Assembly: GCA_022496805.1 (NCBI GenBank)
Contig: CM040091.1
Coordinates: 19,334,336 to 19,398,335, forward strand
Direction: 5' to 3'
From: Pohlia nutans
Lineage: Eukaryota; Streptophyta; Bryopsida; Bryales; Mniaceae
Length of the DNA: 64,000 nt
Shown here piece after piece: positions 47,991 to 59,765 of this stretch. The notes under the pieces are model-generated. The model had not been told where the DNA came from. It saw only the letters and a program-made list of their open reading frames with translations, and made no database searches. Within the stretch, counting starts at the first letter, position 1. The number at the start of each line of letters is the position of its first letter. The position numbers were made by a program, and so were the translations under genes.

Positions 47991-49847
47991 TAATTTAATA
48001 TTGAAGTCACCTTTGAAGCGCTAAATGTAACTTTCTAATGGCAAATTGTTGCCATTAGGAGATGAAGAGTCATTGCTTGTTGAAAATGAAGTATAATAAA
48101 ATATGGTAATTGAGGAGAATGAATAAAATAAAATATTCTTTGAAAGTCCTATTTTTAGCATTTTCAACGTACTTGTTGAAATTCAATTCATCAAATAATG
48201 ATATATGATGAAATTTACATGGAGAATGCAACATACGGCATCACTAGTAAAAAAAAGCCGTACTTGGGTACCCGATACATCACGAGAGCATGTAGAATGA
48301 TGCCCAAGTACAAATTTTCTATTTCAAGATAAGGATGTGTAGAATTGAATGAGTTTGTTGCGCGTTGTTGAAATCAATTGTGACTCTTTCTATTGTTTGA
48401 TAGATCAAGCTTGGTGTGAAGTCTTCAATAAACATTCTCTTAATTTAGAAAGAAAGAAACTCTTGCCCAGGGACCAGTGTCAATGAAGAGTTGTAGAAAG
48501 TGCTGCCAACTAGGCCACCAAGACCTAGTTCACGTGTGGTCTCTTTATTTATACTAACTTCAAACAAATAATAAAGTTCTTTTCGTGCAACGGACTTCCT
48601 TATTGAAATCAACTAATAAAATATCAAACGAAACATGAGAAAAGAAGAAAATTTTGAAAAAATAAAGATATGGAAATATAAATAATAAGAGGTTATAGAG
48701 TAGGGATGTCACACTTCTTTCTTCCCATCCTCAATCTTCAATCTTCAAGCACTTTCTCCTTGAATTGTGAAGGACCCATTGTTTGAGCCGATTGAAAAGT
48801 TTCATTCGTCTCCTTTGGAGGTGAAGAATCGGTGTGAAGAATAAGAAGCCGTGACCATTCTCATTCTTCACATTGCCTCAAAGGAACTCATACCTTCTTC
48901 ATAAAGAATGCCCAAGATTGGCTCCACAATTCTCTCTCCAGGTTTGGTCCGGAATGACCTTAAACTACCTAGTTGGTTGGGCTCCCCTTAGGAGTGCTTA
49001 TTAGCATCAAAGAAGGCGGAGGTTTGATTTCGGCCAAATGCACGTTGTAAGGGCTAATATTTCCGAGCTTGATAGGAACCCCGTGCATGACAGGGATGGC
49101 TCCCATGCCTCTTGTTCCAGTGGGGGCGTCGCTTTTAGTAGGAAATGATTAGGAACTTTGAGTCTAGTCTAGATATTGTAGCAAGAAAAATCCAAAAAAA
49201 TCACTCGAATGGAAGTACTCGAAATATGCTCTCTTTGTTCACAATGTAATGTTTGTAATCTGTTGTTGTGCAATGGATATAAAGCATCCATTTGTTGTCT
49301 CTGCCCTACCACGGAAGAGACTACAAATTCGCTTTTTTTCAAAGAGTTACATTGCTGAACAATATAAATAAGCTATAAAAGTAAATCTAGAGTACATAAT
49401 AAAGCAAAGACTACATGACTAGCTGCTTGTTAAAAATAAAAATAAAACAAAGTAAAAATCTCTCCCCAGGTTCTCAATCTTCATAGAATCTTTTGTTAAG
49501 CAATGGTGTAGGAATAATGTTTTAGCCTCATACTCTCCCCTTGAGGACAAGGTCAAATGGGCACATGCAGGGCCTATTGACACTTAATGTCCTATGTTTA
49601 GGGTCCTTTACATTTAAAGCCTTACTGATAACTAGGTCTAGGTCCTTTTCAGTCTCCGTCTAGTTTTATCATGCGTCTGGTTCTTGCCCTAGCCGGCTTC
49701 CGATGGGATCCTCTTGTTTCCCTTTTTTCCCTTGCAATTGATGTTCTTCAATTTGTTCAATTTTTTTTTAAAATAAAATAATAAAATCTTCATAGAATCA
49801 AACTTCTCGGAAGAGGTGGTAGCACCCAAAAGTAAGAGCAAGCCAAA
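47991..49847. other. Intergenic, no gene supported
   Basis: A lone CACTA-like end (CACTAGTAAAAAAAAGCC) stands at about 48243 with the short mirror CTTGGG/CCCAAG. 48680-48960 resembles the CATTCTTC-rich element at 51859. No coding frame. Confidence 0.4.
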
Positions 49848-51224
49848 TGCATTCACGGTAAAGCTCACTGCAAACCAAAACCTATCTTTTGACTGACCTA
49901 AAATTAGAGAGTAAAATTACCATCATTAGAAGCGCATCTAAATATGCATGAGATATTTCTCAAGAAAAAAAATTGTAAAAATTTGACGTAGGTGAAATCC
50001 CTCATTAAAAAACACCCCATTTTCAAAATTTAAAGGGAGTGTCGTTAATTTTGCTTAAAATGGAAAGATCCTCCCTTACTCCCTCTATATTTCTGAAATT
50101 GTGGGAGGATCTTTCCATTTTTAACCCTAAATTTTTGAGCGACCATATTCTGGTCGTTCCACTTTTTGGGCAACCTCCAGGGACCTCATATTTTTAAAAA
50201 TTTCAATGAAAATTTCAGAGTAGCTTCCAAAAACTACACTCTACATGTCGCACTTCGTTTCATGTCATTCCGATAAGTATTGAAAAAGTTATAAGCATTT
50301 GAAGTTTTTGAAGCGAGATCGGGCAGCAAGATTTTTTTTATATTTTACTCTTTTTCAAAATTTCTTTTTTGATTCATGATTGTTTGATCTTTATCTACAA
50401 ATGAAGCTTTAAATCTACCCATTTTGAACAATGGGATAAAAGTTATGAGGAGATCTGTTTTTTGGGCAGTTTGGACAAAAAAAACTTTGAAGCTCATTTC
50501 TAAACTCAATTTTCAATATTTTTTAATGAAATAAAAGGCACTGGGTGAAGATTTCCAAGTACAACATTCTCACCGTTAAGATTGACATTTTACAATTCCA
50601 TGTCATACTTATGAATGATTTTCTTTTTCCTTTCACTTTGTACCCACTTCTAGTAATTGTTTTATGAAGAAATTAATATGAGCTTTTTTCTTACAAGATT
50701 TTATATTTGAAGACTTAACTCAATTGTTAACATGGCCTTGCCATTCAATGAATTTCTAACCCATTCAAAAAAAAGATATTGATTTCTAAAGTTCAAATTT
50801 GTCACCGGATTGAACCCCAAAAAATCTTCTTTTGCAACTTTGATCCTGATAATTTAAGAATCTAATGGTCATTCTGCTCTCAAATTTTGTGCTCACATGA
50901 AAATTCAAGTTGGGTATTAGATCTTACGGTTAAATGATGAAAAAAAATAAAAAAAAACATATGATTTCTTCTGCAACTTCCAAATGCTGCGTTTTTCATG
51001 GTTTTTGGTGAGAATACAGGCCTGGTCCTTTAGGGGTTACGCAACATTTGTTGCACTCCCTCTAAACTTTGAAAATGTGGTGTTTTCAATGGGACATTTC
51101 ACCTCCATCCCAATTTCACAATTTTTTTTTTGGACTGCACTTCTAATGATGGTAATTTCAATTTCGAATTTTAAATCAATCAAAAGATAGGTTTTGGTTT
51201 GCAGTGAGCTTTACCGTGTTGCAT
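49848..51224. mobile_element. Long inverted-repeat element interrupted by family H
   Basis: Arms 49848-50045 and 51047-51224 are mirror images, with outer words CACGGTAAAGCTCACTGCA and TGCAGTGAGCTTTACCGTG. The loop between them carries family H copy 2. Confidence 0.8.
50121..51039 (+). mobile_element. Family H element, copy 2
   Basis: 919 bp, TTAACCCTAAATTTTTGAG to GGTCCTTTAGGGGTTAC, almost the same as 24330-25259. Palindrome CGACCATATTCTGGTCG is at nt 28 because one C is missing from the terminus. Confidence 0.88.
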
Positions 51225-51858
51225 TGATGAAATGTGGACCAAAAGTGTGATATAAAAGAGTTGGGAAATCTTCCTTTTCCAGAGCTAGTCCAGACAAAAG
51301 CCCTCACATGCTGTTGTTGTGATTTGCAACGCTAAACTAGGCCTACTAGTGCATGATGGGTGGGGGAGGCTTCGAAGAAAGCGCCTCCACACCCCATTCT
51401 GGGCCACCGTGGTGGTTATTATAGTTGAGTTTAGCTGGAGATAACGACACCCGGGTGCTCCCCGTGCTCCCACCCAGACTCTAACTTTGTGCCCTTGTGT
51501 GTCCCATTTGCAGGCCTCATGTCCCATTCCCAACAATCTGTGTTCCCGAAACGGAGGAAGGTAAAACTCAGAAAAAAAATTTAAAAAAATTCAAAGCCTT
51601 CAGTTGTCTTTTCTTGCTGCAACTACTGTTCAAGCACTATGCGACTGCATTAGAGTAATTTTTAATTGCGTATTTTATATTTTTTGGTTGACAACAGATT
51701 CCCTTAAAGTTAGCTGACATATGCATTCATAAGGCAATATTGGTGTATGTGAGAGCATGTCTAACAGTTGTAAATTCGTTGACCCAATGTCAAGATAAAG
51801 GGTAGTTGCTCCTTTGTTCATGATGCCAACAACCAACCCGAAGATGATGTTCAACACT

Positions 51859-52193
51859 AGGGGTTGTCACACATCCTCCACTCCATTCTCAATCTTCAGA
51901 GAATGAGGGTGTGGCACGCTCTTCTTGAATGGTGGAGGTCCCATTCTCTGAAGATTGAGAAATTTCATTCTTCTCCTCTATGGGTGAAGAATGGGCATGA
52001 AGAATGGAGAATGGAGAATGGTTCGTGCTCGAAGGATGAGTGACCAACTAAAAACCTCTATTCTCCATTCTCAATCTCCACAAACCACAAAAGGGGTGTC
52101 ACACTTTCTTCATGGAGAAGGTGTCCCATTAGTTCCTCTTTTCTCTCATTCTTCGGAGAAATTCCATTCTGGTAGGATGTGTGACAACTCCTA
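51859..52193. mobile_element. Terminal-inverted-repeat element (GTTGTCACACATCC ends)
   Basis: About 335 bp, ends TAGGGGTTGTCACACATCC and GGATGTGTGACAACTCCTA. The interior is built of CATTCTC/GAGAATG words that pair across the element. Confidence 0.75.
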
Positions 52194-52663
52194 CTATTAA
52201 ATTTGATTTCTTCACGCCGAATACTATTGTCTTGGCAGGTGTTTAAAATTCACCCTTAAAGTGGGCCCAACATGCACAAAATAGGGAGCAGGTTGTCCTG
52301 CTGCAAGGGGGGTTTAGAGTCGGAGTATTTTGATTGCTTGATAGAGCAACTATTGGCGGAGAATGGGGTACGCTAATGGAGAATGACAGGTGTTGACGTC
52401 TGTGAGTGTGTGAGCCAGCTGGGTGGAGAATTGGCTACAGGCCTTCTCATTCAAGAGTTGTAACTTAACAGGCGGGATTTCATTCGCTTTTAAGTTTTCT
52501 GATCAATGGTCAGCAGAGAAATAGCATGAGACCGAGCATTTGATGAGGATTGGAAGGTAGTGTCTCAATTACAAAACCAATTGGAATCCTGTATGACCCA
52601 GCATTCCCAAGAGCAAATAGAAAGTGTCACGTCCTCATAATTATCACATCACTCACTACAAGG

Positions 52664-52740
52664 AGAAGGCGTCGCTTTTCACTCAGTAGGTGAGTCAAAC
52701 AGCGCCACTTCGCACTCATTGCTCAGGAGTTCAAGACTTG
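52664..52740 (+). mobile_element. CACTA-type left terminus
   Basis: CACTACAAGGAGAAGGCGTC and the following bases to about 52740 are matched in reverse at 58757-58821. CACTACAAG is the usual plant En/Spm terminus. Confidence 0.55.
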
Positions 52741-55260
52741 ATGAGTGTGATTTGTCACATAGGACAAGTGTGTAGAGTGAAATCTTTATTAGTACACTAA
52801 ATAGGTAGATTAGTGTTAAATAATTATAAGATTTGAAAATATTATAGATTTTTACTCTCGACAAAAAAAATTACCGAAGATATTGATTACAATACTATTG
52901 AAAGATCCCCATCTTGACCAATATAAAGGGTAAAAAAATTGGGCAACAGTAAAAACTTACAACATGTTTATGTAAATTAGTGTATCTAACACTAATCTAC
53001 CTATTTAGTGTAGTGACTTGGTAGTTCCAAAACTACTAGTCATTTACTGCGATGAGCGATTCCAATACCTAATGAATTGGATTAGCCCCCTAGTTCTAAT
53101 GTTGTTAGAGATTTTCAACCAGTCCGTGTCCAAATATGACTTGCCAAGCTATATTGCCGGCCTACAAAAACTCTTGGCCGCATAAAAGAATTTGAGTGAC
53201 CCATCGGCACTCGCTAACGCAAGGCGACTTCTTAAGTGGAAATTATGGAGAGAAAGAGATTTTTTTGGGGGAGAATGAGCAGTTCGGGCAAGGCTTAAAA
53301 TAAACCTTAAAATTTTATTTTTGAATCTTTAATCCTAGGATCTTGCTTCAAACGACCAAAAGAATGCATGGTAAAATTTTGATAGAATTTGACCACACAA
53401 ATTGCAAGTTTATAGCAATTGAAATGAAAAGATGAAATGACAATCTTTCTTGACCTATCTTTGGAGACATGAGAAAATTTGTTAAATTGATTTTAAAAAA
53501 ATCTTTAATTTATTTTGTAATGTTCAAATCGATATTAGCTATCAAGTACCCAAAAAAATGAATAAAAAAATGAATAAAAAGAGAAGAAAATGATGCTAAA
53601 AAAAACAAAAAACAAAAAACCCACGTTCCTTTAGGGGTTAAACCTCCGCCCAGTATATCCCAAGTAAAATTATCACAAAACACAAACCTCTAATACCAAA
53701 TCACACAACATTCTTGAGCAGAATAGCCATGTATTCTGCTTACCATGAGCTTGAGTACAGTAAAATGTGGTTATCCAGAACTCAAGTCATGATAACGCAG
53801 ACCAGTGTGCAAAACTGATTCAGAGTATATGCAATGCAAGGTGGGTAGAAGTGACTGGACTATGGAAATTGGGACGACCCATTCACAAACACCAATGCTG
53901 TCGCATGCAAGCTGCGTCAGGTGACTTTGAGGGAATCTGTTGTCAACCAAGAAATATAAAAGTACTTAATTAGAAATTACTCTAACACATGACAGAAAGA
54001 AACCCAACACAAATAAAGAAAGAAGCATGGCTCTACATGACTACATGCAACACTGTAATGCAGTTGCAAAGTACTTGCACAACACAAATAAAGAAAGAAG
54101 CATGGCTCTATATGCAACACTGTAATGCAGTTGCAAAGTACTTGCACAATAATTGTTGCAAGAGGACAAAAATTGTCCCCTATTTTGAACATGTAGGGGC
54201 TCATTTTTAAAAATAACCCCCTCTCTTCCAAGGATTTTAAATTCCTAAGGGGTCCCCCTAGACCAAATTTGGACCACCGGTCTCAAATTTGCAAAAAACC
54301 AATTGCCAAAAAAAGAGCCTAGAGTGCCCAAAATGAAAATTTTAGAAAATGAGGCCCATGGGTGAACAGTGCTTGCATTAACATCCATGGGATTTAGAGT
54401 AGCGGGGTTTTACCTTCCTCCGTTTCGGGAAGTGGGCTTGGTGTGAATGGGCAATGAGCAGTTGGAAGTTACTTTCATTTTTAAAGGCAAAGTTAGATGA
54501 CATGCCAAATAGTGGGATTTCAATCAAAAATTTCAGTTAATTGAAAACAAGAGAGGAGTTGGAGAGGAGTTCCCTCTCTATAATTAAACTTTATGACATG
54601 CATTGTTCATGAACTAGTGGGACCCGTGCCGTTGAGCACATGAACTTCAAACAGCTTGGGTTGTCTCCTCGACGGATTCCAGCACGGAACGGTCGAGTGA
54701 GACAAAGCGTGCTGTATTGTATAATAGATAGTGCCCATGGTCGGGGCTCTTGGCATGGGGGAGCGGATGGGAACCAGGGTATATTTTAAGTTTTTTTGTT
54801 GGTAGCGCGACACGCACCCTGGAATGTAGCTAGGTAAGGAAAAAATAGATAGAATCATCCATGTATATAATACTCATCCAAAAAATCTATTATAAGACAC
54901 TTTCATCCAAATACTAGCGATTCCTAGTTTTTTGCAAGAAGAATTTGGCAAATTCATTTGCATTTTTGCCCATTTTCTCTAGTGTAAGAGTAGCTAGCCC
55001 GTAAAAACAAGTAACATGGTGGCGAAAATTCGCCAATAATGATTTGGCTGATGGGAACTCTTCTTTAGCATTGGCGAGGTCACGAGTTCCACCCCCCACA
55101 TTGGTGTAGGGTCTTGCTTTAGATTGTTCTCCAACTCACCATAGACTAGTTTTGCAGTTTTTTTGAACTGAAAATGAGTTGAAGGTGAGTATGAGGTGAG
55201 TTTCCACTTTAAGTTACTCTTTTCGGTTAACGCTAATGTCGGTCTCCCAGAGTGAAGCGC
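52741..55260. other. Intergenic; tandem duplication and a SINE-like piece
   Basis: 54007-54148 holds two tandem copies of an approximately 75-bp unit (CAAATAAAGAAAGAAGCATG ... TACTTGCACAA). 55010-55110 looks like a tRNA-derived SINE. No gene recognised. Confidence 0.5.
55010..55110 (+). repeat. Possible tRNA-derived SINE fragment
   Basis: TTTGGCTGATGGG resembles a pol III A box, and GAGGTCACGAGTTCCACCCC about 36 nt later resembles a B box with flanking T-stem. No complete tRNA cloverleaf forms. Confidence 0.35.
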
Positions 55261-55263
55261 TAA

Positions 55264-55679
55264 GAGCATGCCCAGCAGCTCCAGATCAAATAAGTCCACC
55301 AAGCATCAAGTTGAAGGCCATTTTAAACTTAGAGGAATGTTGGAATAGAAGTACCCCAACAACAATCCTTGTGCGAACTCCAAGGTAGATTATTAAAAGA
55401 GAAAGTAATTTATAACACTTGATGGCCTTGGAGTATGAGCCAATGAATAGGCTTCAAGGCCATTAACTTACCTTTGATTGGCAAAGATTCTTGCTTGGCG
55501 TGAGCAATTTTCTTCCTCCAAAGCTTCAGTATATGGCGGAGAAAACTCAAATAAAACCCACTGCCAAGGTTTCTTGGTGATTGAGATGAGAATTTCTACT
55601 GCTGCTGGGGCCATGTTCATGCCAAACCTCCGCCACCTTGAGTTTCGACTGGTGTTTTTGCATGCTGCTGGGCATGCTC
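55264..55679. mobile_element. Tourist-like element (GAGCATGCCCAGCAGC ends)
   Basis: 416 bp, ends GAGCATGCCCAGCAGC and GCTGCTGGGCATGCTC, TAA on both sides (55261-55263, 55680-55682). Confidence 0.88.
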
Positions 55680-55682
55680 TAA

Positions 55683-56425
55683 CTTCATTCCATACGAAAA
55701 AATGAGGAATCATAAAATCCTGATTTTTCCAAAAAGAAGGAGACGAGACATAGGAAATTGATTTTTTTAGATTTGTGTGTGGGTCATGCCACCATTTGAT
55801 CATGCATGTTGTGGGGGGACAAGTAGAGGAACGACCCAGTTGAAGGGAACGAATCTTCATCGTGTCACAAGTTCTCGCTACACGACACACTTGCCAAATG
55901 AACAATGGGTAAGAAAATAACTATTCTAAGTTCTCCTTCCTTCCTGTCAATTAAAAAAAATTAAAAAAAATTCAAAAAATCAAAATTCAAAAAAAGAGAG
56001 GTGGATTACTATTTTGAGCTCCCCTCCGACTCCTGTGCCTTTGCCTGCGCTTTCATTCCTGACATCTCAACCGCTCCTTTCTTTAGCCCTTTCACGGAAT
56101 AAAATTCATCCATCTAAACCGACTCATCTGGCACTGATGATGGCGAGGGTTATCAGTTCACCCTCCCCACTTGAGACCTGGGTTTTTCTTTTCTATTTAC
56201 AACTTAGAGAAAAAGCATAGTTTCCAAATATTAAAAAACTATTATTTACCCCCCTCCCGGCATGACCGATATTTGTACCTCTCCTCATTAATATACGGAG
56301 CGAATCTACTCCTGCAGTACAGTCCTGTACTGTCACCATTACACTGTTAAAATTTTCCTGTTAATGCTCAAAAGAGAAAGTGAATGTAAGATTACTTTTT
56401 ACCATGTCTAAAGTGTAAAACAGCT
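55683..56425. other. Intergenic, nothing recognised
   Basis: A frame on - (55468-55905) overlaps the Tourist-like element and has no domain. The remainder is AT-rich with CT-rich patches. Confidence 0.4.
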
Positions 56426-56971
56426 TTAACCCTTTAACGTCCCGATTCAACACTGTTTTCAAAGATTTGTTATAAAATGGTTGATGAAAAACGAAAATGG
56501 AGTTGATTTACAAAACAAAGTTGTAAATGTCAATGTGTAGATAACATCTGTACGGTTGGATTCATCATATTTATTATTGATATTTTAAAAGTAATTTTGC
56601 AAGGTTTTCTCTTGAAATTCAATTAAAAATCCAAAATTAACACAATTTTTTTTTAAAATATTGTAATGAAATTAGAATGACATGCATTACGAGATGGTAT
56701 GGTTTCCATTATTTGATTCTACTTACTATGGAAAATCATATTTAAGGTCTTTCTTTTTGAACTAAGATTGAAACTTGACATTAATCACTTTTGTAATTTT
56801 TCAAAAATTCACATTATCTTATTTGGAAGATCCATACCGTACAAATGATATTCAACTAGCACAAGAATGGGGAAAAAAAAATGGATGAAAATCATCCGGT
56901 ATCTACAGAAATCGAGTTGCTGAAATTCATCCGGCGTCCAGATTCTGGACGCCGGCGCGCTAAAGGGTTAA
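56426..56971 (+). mobile_element. Family F element, copy 2
   Basis: 546 bp, TTAACCCTTTAACGTCCC to GCGCGCTAAAGGGTTAA. The hairpin has 10-bp arms CCGGCGTCCA/TGGACGCCGG with loop GATTC (56931-56955), centred at 56943, nt 29 from the right edge. Confidence 0.88.
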
Positions 56972-57517
56972 CCCCTAAGCTCCCGAGCGACCATTTTCTG
57001 GTCGCTGCCCGGAAAAACGGGCTGCCCGGAACAAAAAAAATCTTTTTTTGAAAAAATAAAAAATATTTTAAAATACTACATCAAGTCTACTTTCCAACCC
57101 AATTTGAATTATGGCAATCCGAGTTAAACTCCACCCAGGAGAATTTTTCAAAGTAGATCACCTCAACATTGTCTTAGTGTTACAAAATTTTCTATTTAGG
57201 GAAAGTAATGATGATTCCTCCATCGTTTCTCTTGCTTTTTTGAAGTTTACGATAGATAGCCCAACTTTAACCAATCGTACTAAATTTTGAACTCTAAAAT
57301 TGAAAATTATAATTTATACAAATTTTCGAAGGTTAATGCTTTTAAATTCATTAAAAAATGATCTAAAGATTATTTAGGAAGTTTGACCGTACGGATAATT
57401 TGTAAAGATGATACTCTACATTTTGTCTATTGAACCAACCTTCATCAAACATATGGAAGGCACATATTATAACACATCTATGTTTTGTCCAATACCCCTC
57501 GGGCTTTTAGGGGTTAA
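56968..57517 (+). mobile_element. Family D element joined to family F
   Basis: 550 bp, TTAACCCCTAAGCTCCC to GGGCTTTTAGGGGTTAA. Palindrome GCGACCATTTTCTGGTCGC at 56987-57005, centred at 56996, nt 29. The TTAA at 56968-56971 is shared with family F. Confidence 0.88.
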
Positions 57518-57579
57518 AATGTCAGCGAACCCCTTGGATTTTGTGTTTCGTTAGTCCCCTACAATAAGTAACTTATCTA

Positions 57580-58215
57580 TCATTTTTTAGAACTGTTGGG
57601 GCTGCAAGAGAAAGAGTGGAAGCTTGTATGCACAGGAGAAGTCAGAGCAATCGGTTTGAAATTTAGTTATTTAGTACCATGAAAAAAAACTATGTTAGGG
57701 CCGCTTCACACTATGACCAAAGGTCGAGAGGCCGTCGATTTCCACCAATTAAATTGTAAGAAACCATGGTTTCGGCCTCTCGACCCTTCACATTAGAGGC
57801 CAAAGTCCAAAGGCCGTGGACCTTCAAAATGCTTACATGGCAACACTTTTTGATCAAGGTGACGGCCTCTCGAGAGGAAGTTTGGGCCCTACATTTTGCA
57901 AGACGTGTCACTATGGTCGAGAGGCCGTCGATTTATTTTCATTAAAAAAAAAAACTATATTTTATGTCTATTTTCAGTAGATTTCTTTGGACTCTCAACA
58001 AAGTTTGGACTCTCAATCCCACGGCCTCTCGACTTGGACGGCCATAGTGTGAAGCGGCCCTTATCTATCTAATACACTTTACGATTCTTGAATTGAAGGA
58101 TTTTTGAGTACCGAGTGCCATTTCAAAATTCTCCTTTTTGTCAAGTTTCTGCATCATTTTGGGAATGAACATATACTTATTGGAGGGTACTATACATTTG
58201 TTTGTATGGTTCATC
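57580..58215 (+). repeat. Duplicate of U-box gene intron 3 sequence
   Basis: The two halves (57580-57694 and 58064-58215) match 41670-41930; a Tourist-like element lies between them. No U-box exon sequence is included. Confidence 0.78.
57698..58060. mobile_element. Tourist-like (PIF/Harbinger) miniature element
   Basis: 363 bp, ends GGGCCGCTTCACACTATG and CATAGTGTGAAGCGGCCC, TTA on both sides. GGGCC ends with TTA duplications are diagnostic. The duplicated flank supplies an unoccupied comparison site. Confidence 0.92.
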
Positions 58216-58756
58216 TCATGTATTGATGTCCTGTGATATGTTGCATGTTGTAAGAGGAGCGCATTCGGTGAGAAATTTTAAGAAGTTTCTTTCGTATGGT
58301 AAAAAAATAAAATCATGATAAAGTTACTTAAATTTAGCATAATGTGGAACCTGGTTATTTGGAAAAAAGAAAACGAGTTTCGCAACAAGCAGAGGCGTTG
58401 TTTTTCACTCTCGAAGATCCTGTTCATTGTTGCCATGGTTGTCTTCTTTGACACATTTTCGGCAATGTCTAAGTTATTGAGTTGTTGTGTTTGTTGTGTT
58501 CGTTGGGTGTCTAGTATGTTAAACAACTTGGATGAAATATACTCAAATATCCCTTAACATTCGGGTATATTCTAGAATATTTTGAGTATATTATAGGGAT
58601 ATGGTATATTCCCAACGAGGAGGTTTATCGTCTGTCTTCGACGTCGTGTTCGTTGTATTGTCGAGTGGTCTGAGAGAACAACCTTGATTGTTGCTTTTCA
58701 TTGTACATGCTTGTTCATCGTGACGAATCGCAGTCACCAAATCCAACCAAAAAATT

Positions 58757-58822
58757 GGTGAGTGCGAAGTGGCGCCGTTTGACTCACAAAAGGAGTGAAA
58801 AGCGACGCTTCTCCTTGTAGTA
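58757..58822 (-). mobile_element. CACTA-type right terminus
   Basis: GAGTGCGAAGTGGCGCCG ... GAGTGAAAAGCGACGCTTCT, then CCTTGTAGT: the inverted partner of 52664-52740. Confidence 0.55.
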
Positions 58823-58956
58823 TTCATTAGTAACTAATTGGACATGTGGAAGCTCAAAGTGATGAGTAGATTGCACGAAGGAAAGGCAATGGACATGAAG
58901 GCTACTGAATGTTATGGAACTAGTTGAAAGAGGAAGGCAGAAGCTTTGAGTTCTAA

Positions 58957-59323
58957 GAGCATCCTCACCGCAATTCAGGATTCGGGATGTGGAAAGGCAT
59001 GAGTCTTTTCCCCTTTTTCCAGATCCAGTAGCAAGCTTTGCACCGCGGACTCCTAGAAAAGTAAAACTGCAAACCTCCTTTTAGCATGTTCCCTCTTCAA
59101 CACTTCGAAATCGCTGCGGAGGTGAAAACAAGTAAAAAAATTGAGTTAAATGAGCGATACGGATAGCAACTTTCAATCGTGGAAAACAAAGCCAGTATCC
59201 AGGATTCAGGATCCAGTCCGGGAAAATTTTGCCGATACGGGACTACGGTACGAGGATTTTCACTGCTATCTGGATGAAGTTCATCCAAATACAGATACGG
59301 GATACCCTGCGGTGAGGATGCTC
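58957..59323. mobile_element. Tourist-like element (GAGCATCCTCACCGCA ends)
   Basis: 367 bp, ends GAGCATCCTCACCGCA and TGCGGTGAGGATGCTC, TAA on both sides. The interior holds GGATTCAGGATCC-like palindromes. Confidence 0.88.
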
Positions 59324-59598
59324 TAACATGTGAGTGTGTAGCCACTCACTTATCAACACATCTGCTCCACAATTCATGGAGTACCTAGGTTATGTGTGTG
59401 TTGCGTGGGTTTGGGGCGGCCTGACTGAATGAAGAGTCTCCGCTTCCGATTGAGGAGGGAATATGGGCGGAAGTGGGGCTTCCACAGAGTTGGGGCCGGC
59501 GTTGGTTGGGGGAAGGCAAGATGGCAGGGAGGTAGATTGCAAAAGAGGATTCAGGATTCCTGCACTCTCCGTCCACGCTCCCACTCCGGTGGTCCCCA

Positions 59599-59621
59599 CC
59601 CCCCCCCCCCCCCCCCCCCCC
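59599..59621 (+). repeat. Poly-C run of about 23
   Basis: An uninterrupted C tract, preceded by CCCCA. Its length in the assembly may be unreliable. The complementary strand could form a G-quadruplex. Confidence 0.8.
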
Positions 59622-59765
59622 TACCGTGCTTTCCTTCCAAGCTTAACCTTTAACCCCTTTAAAAAAATAAAAATAAAAAGTCCTTGGGATCCCTACGCCA
59701 TTCACCCACCCACGGTATTTGGTAGTTTTGGTGTAAGGTCGAGACACCTAAAACCGATCAAATAA

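Noticed and set aside
55468..55905. 145-codon open frame on -
   Set aside because: It overlaps the end of a Tourist-like element and has no recognisable domain.
59429..59765. Pro-rich open frames near the poly-C run
   Set aside because: Low-complexity translation of the C tract, with no conserved domain.
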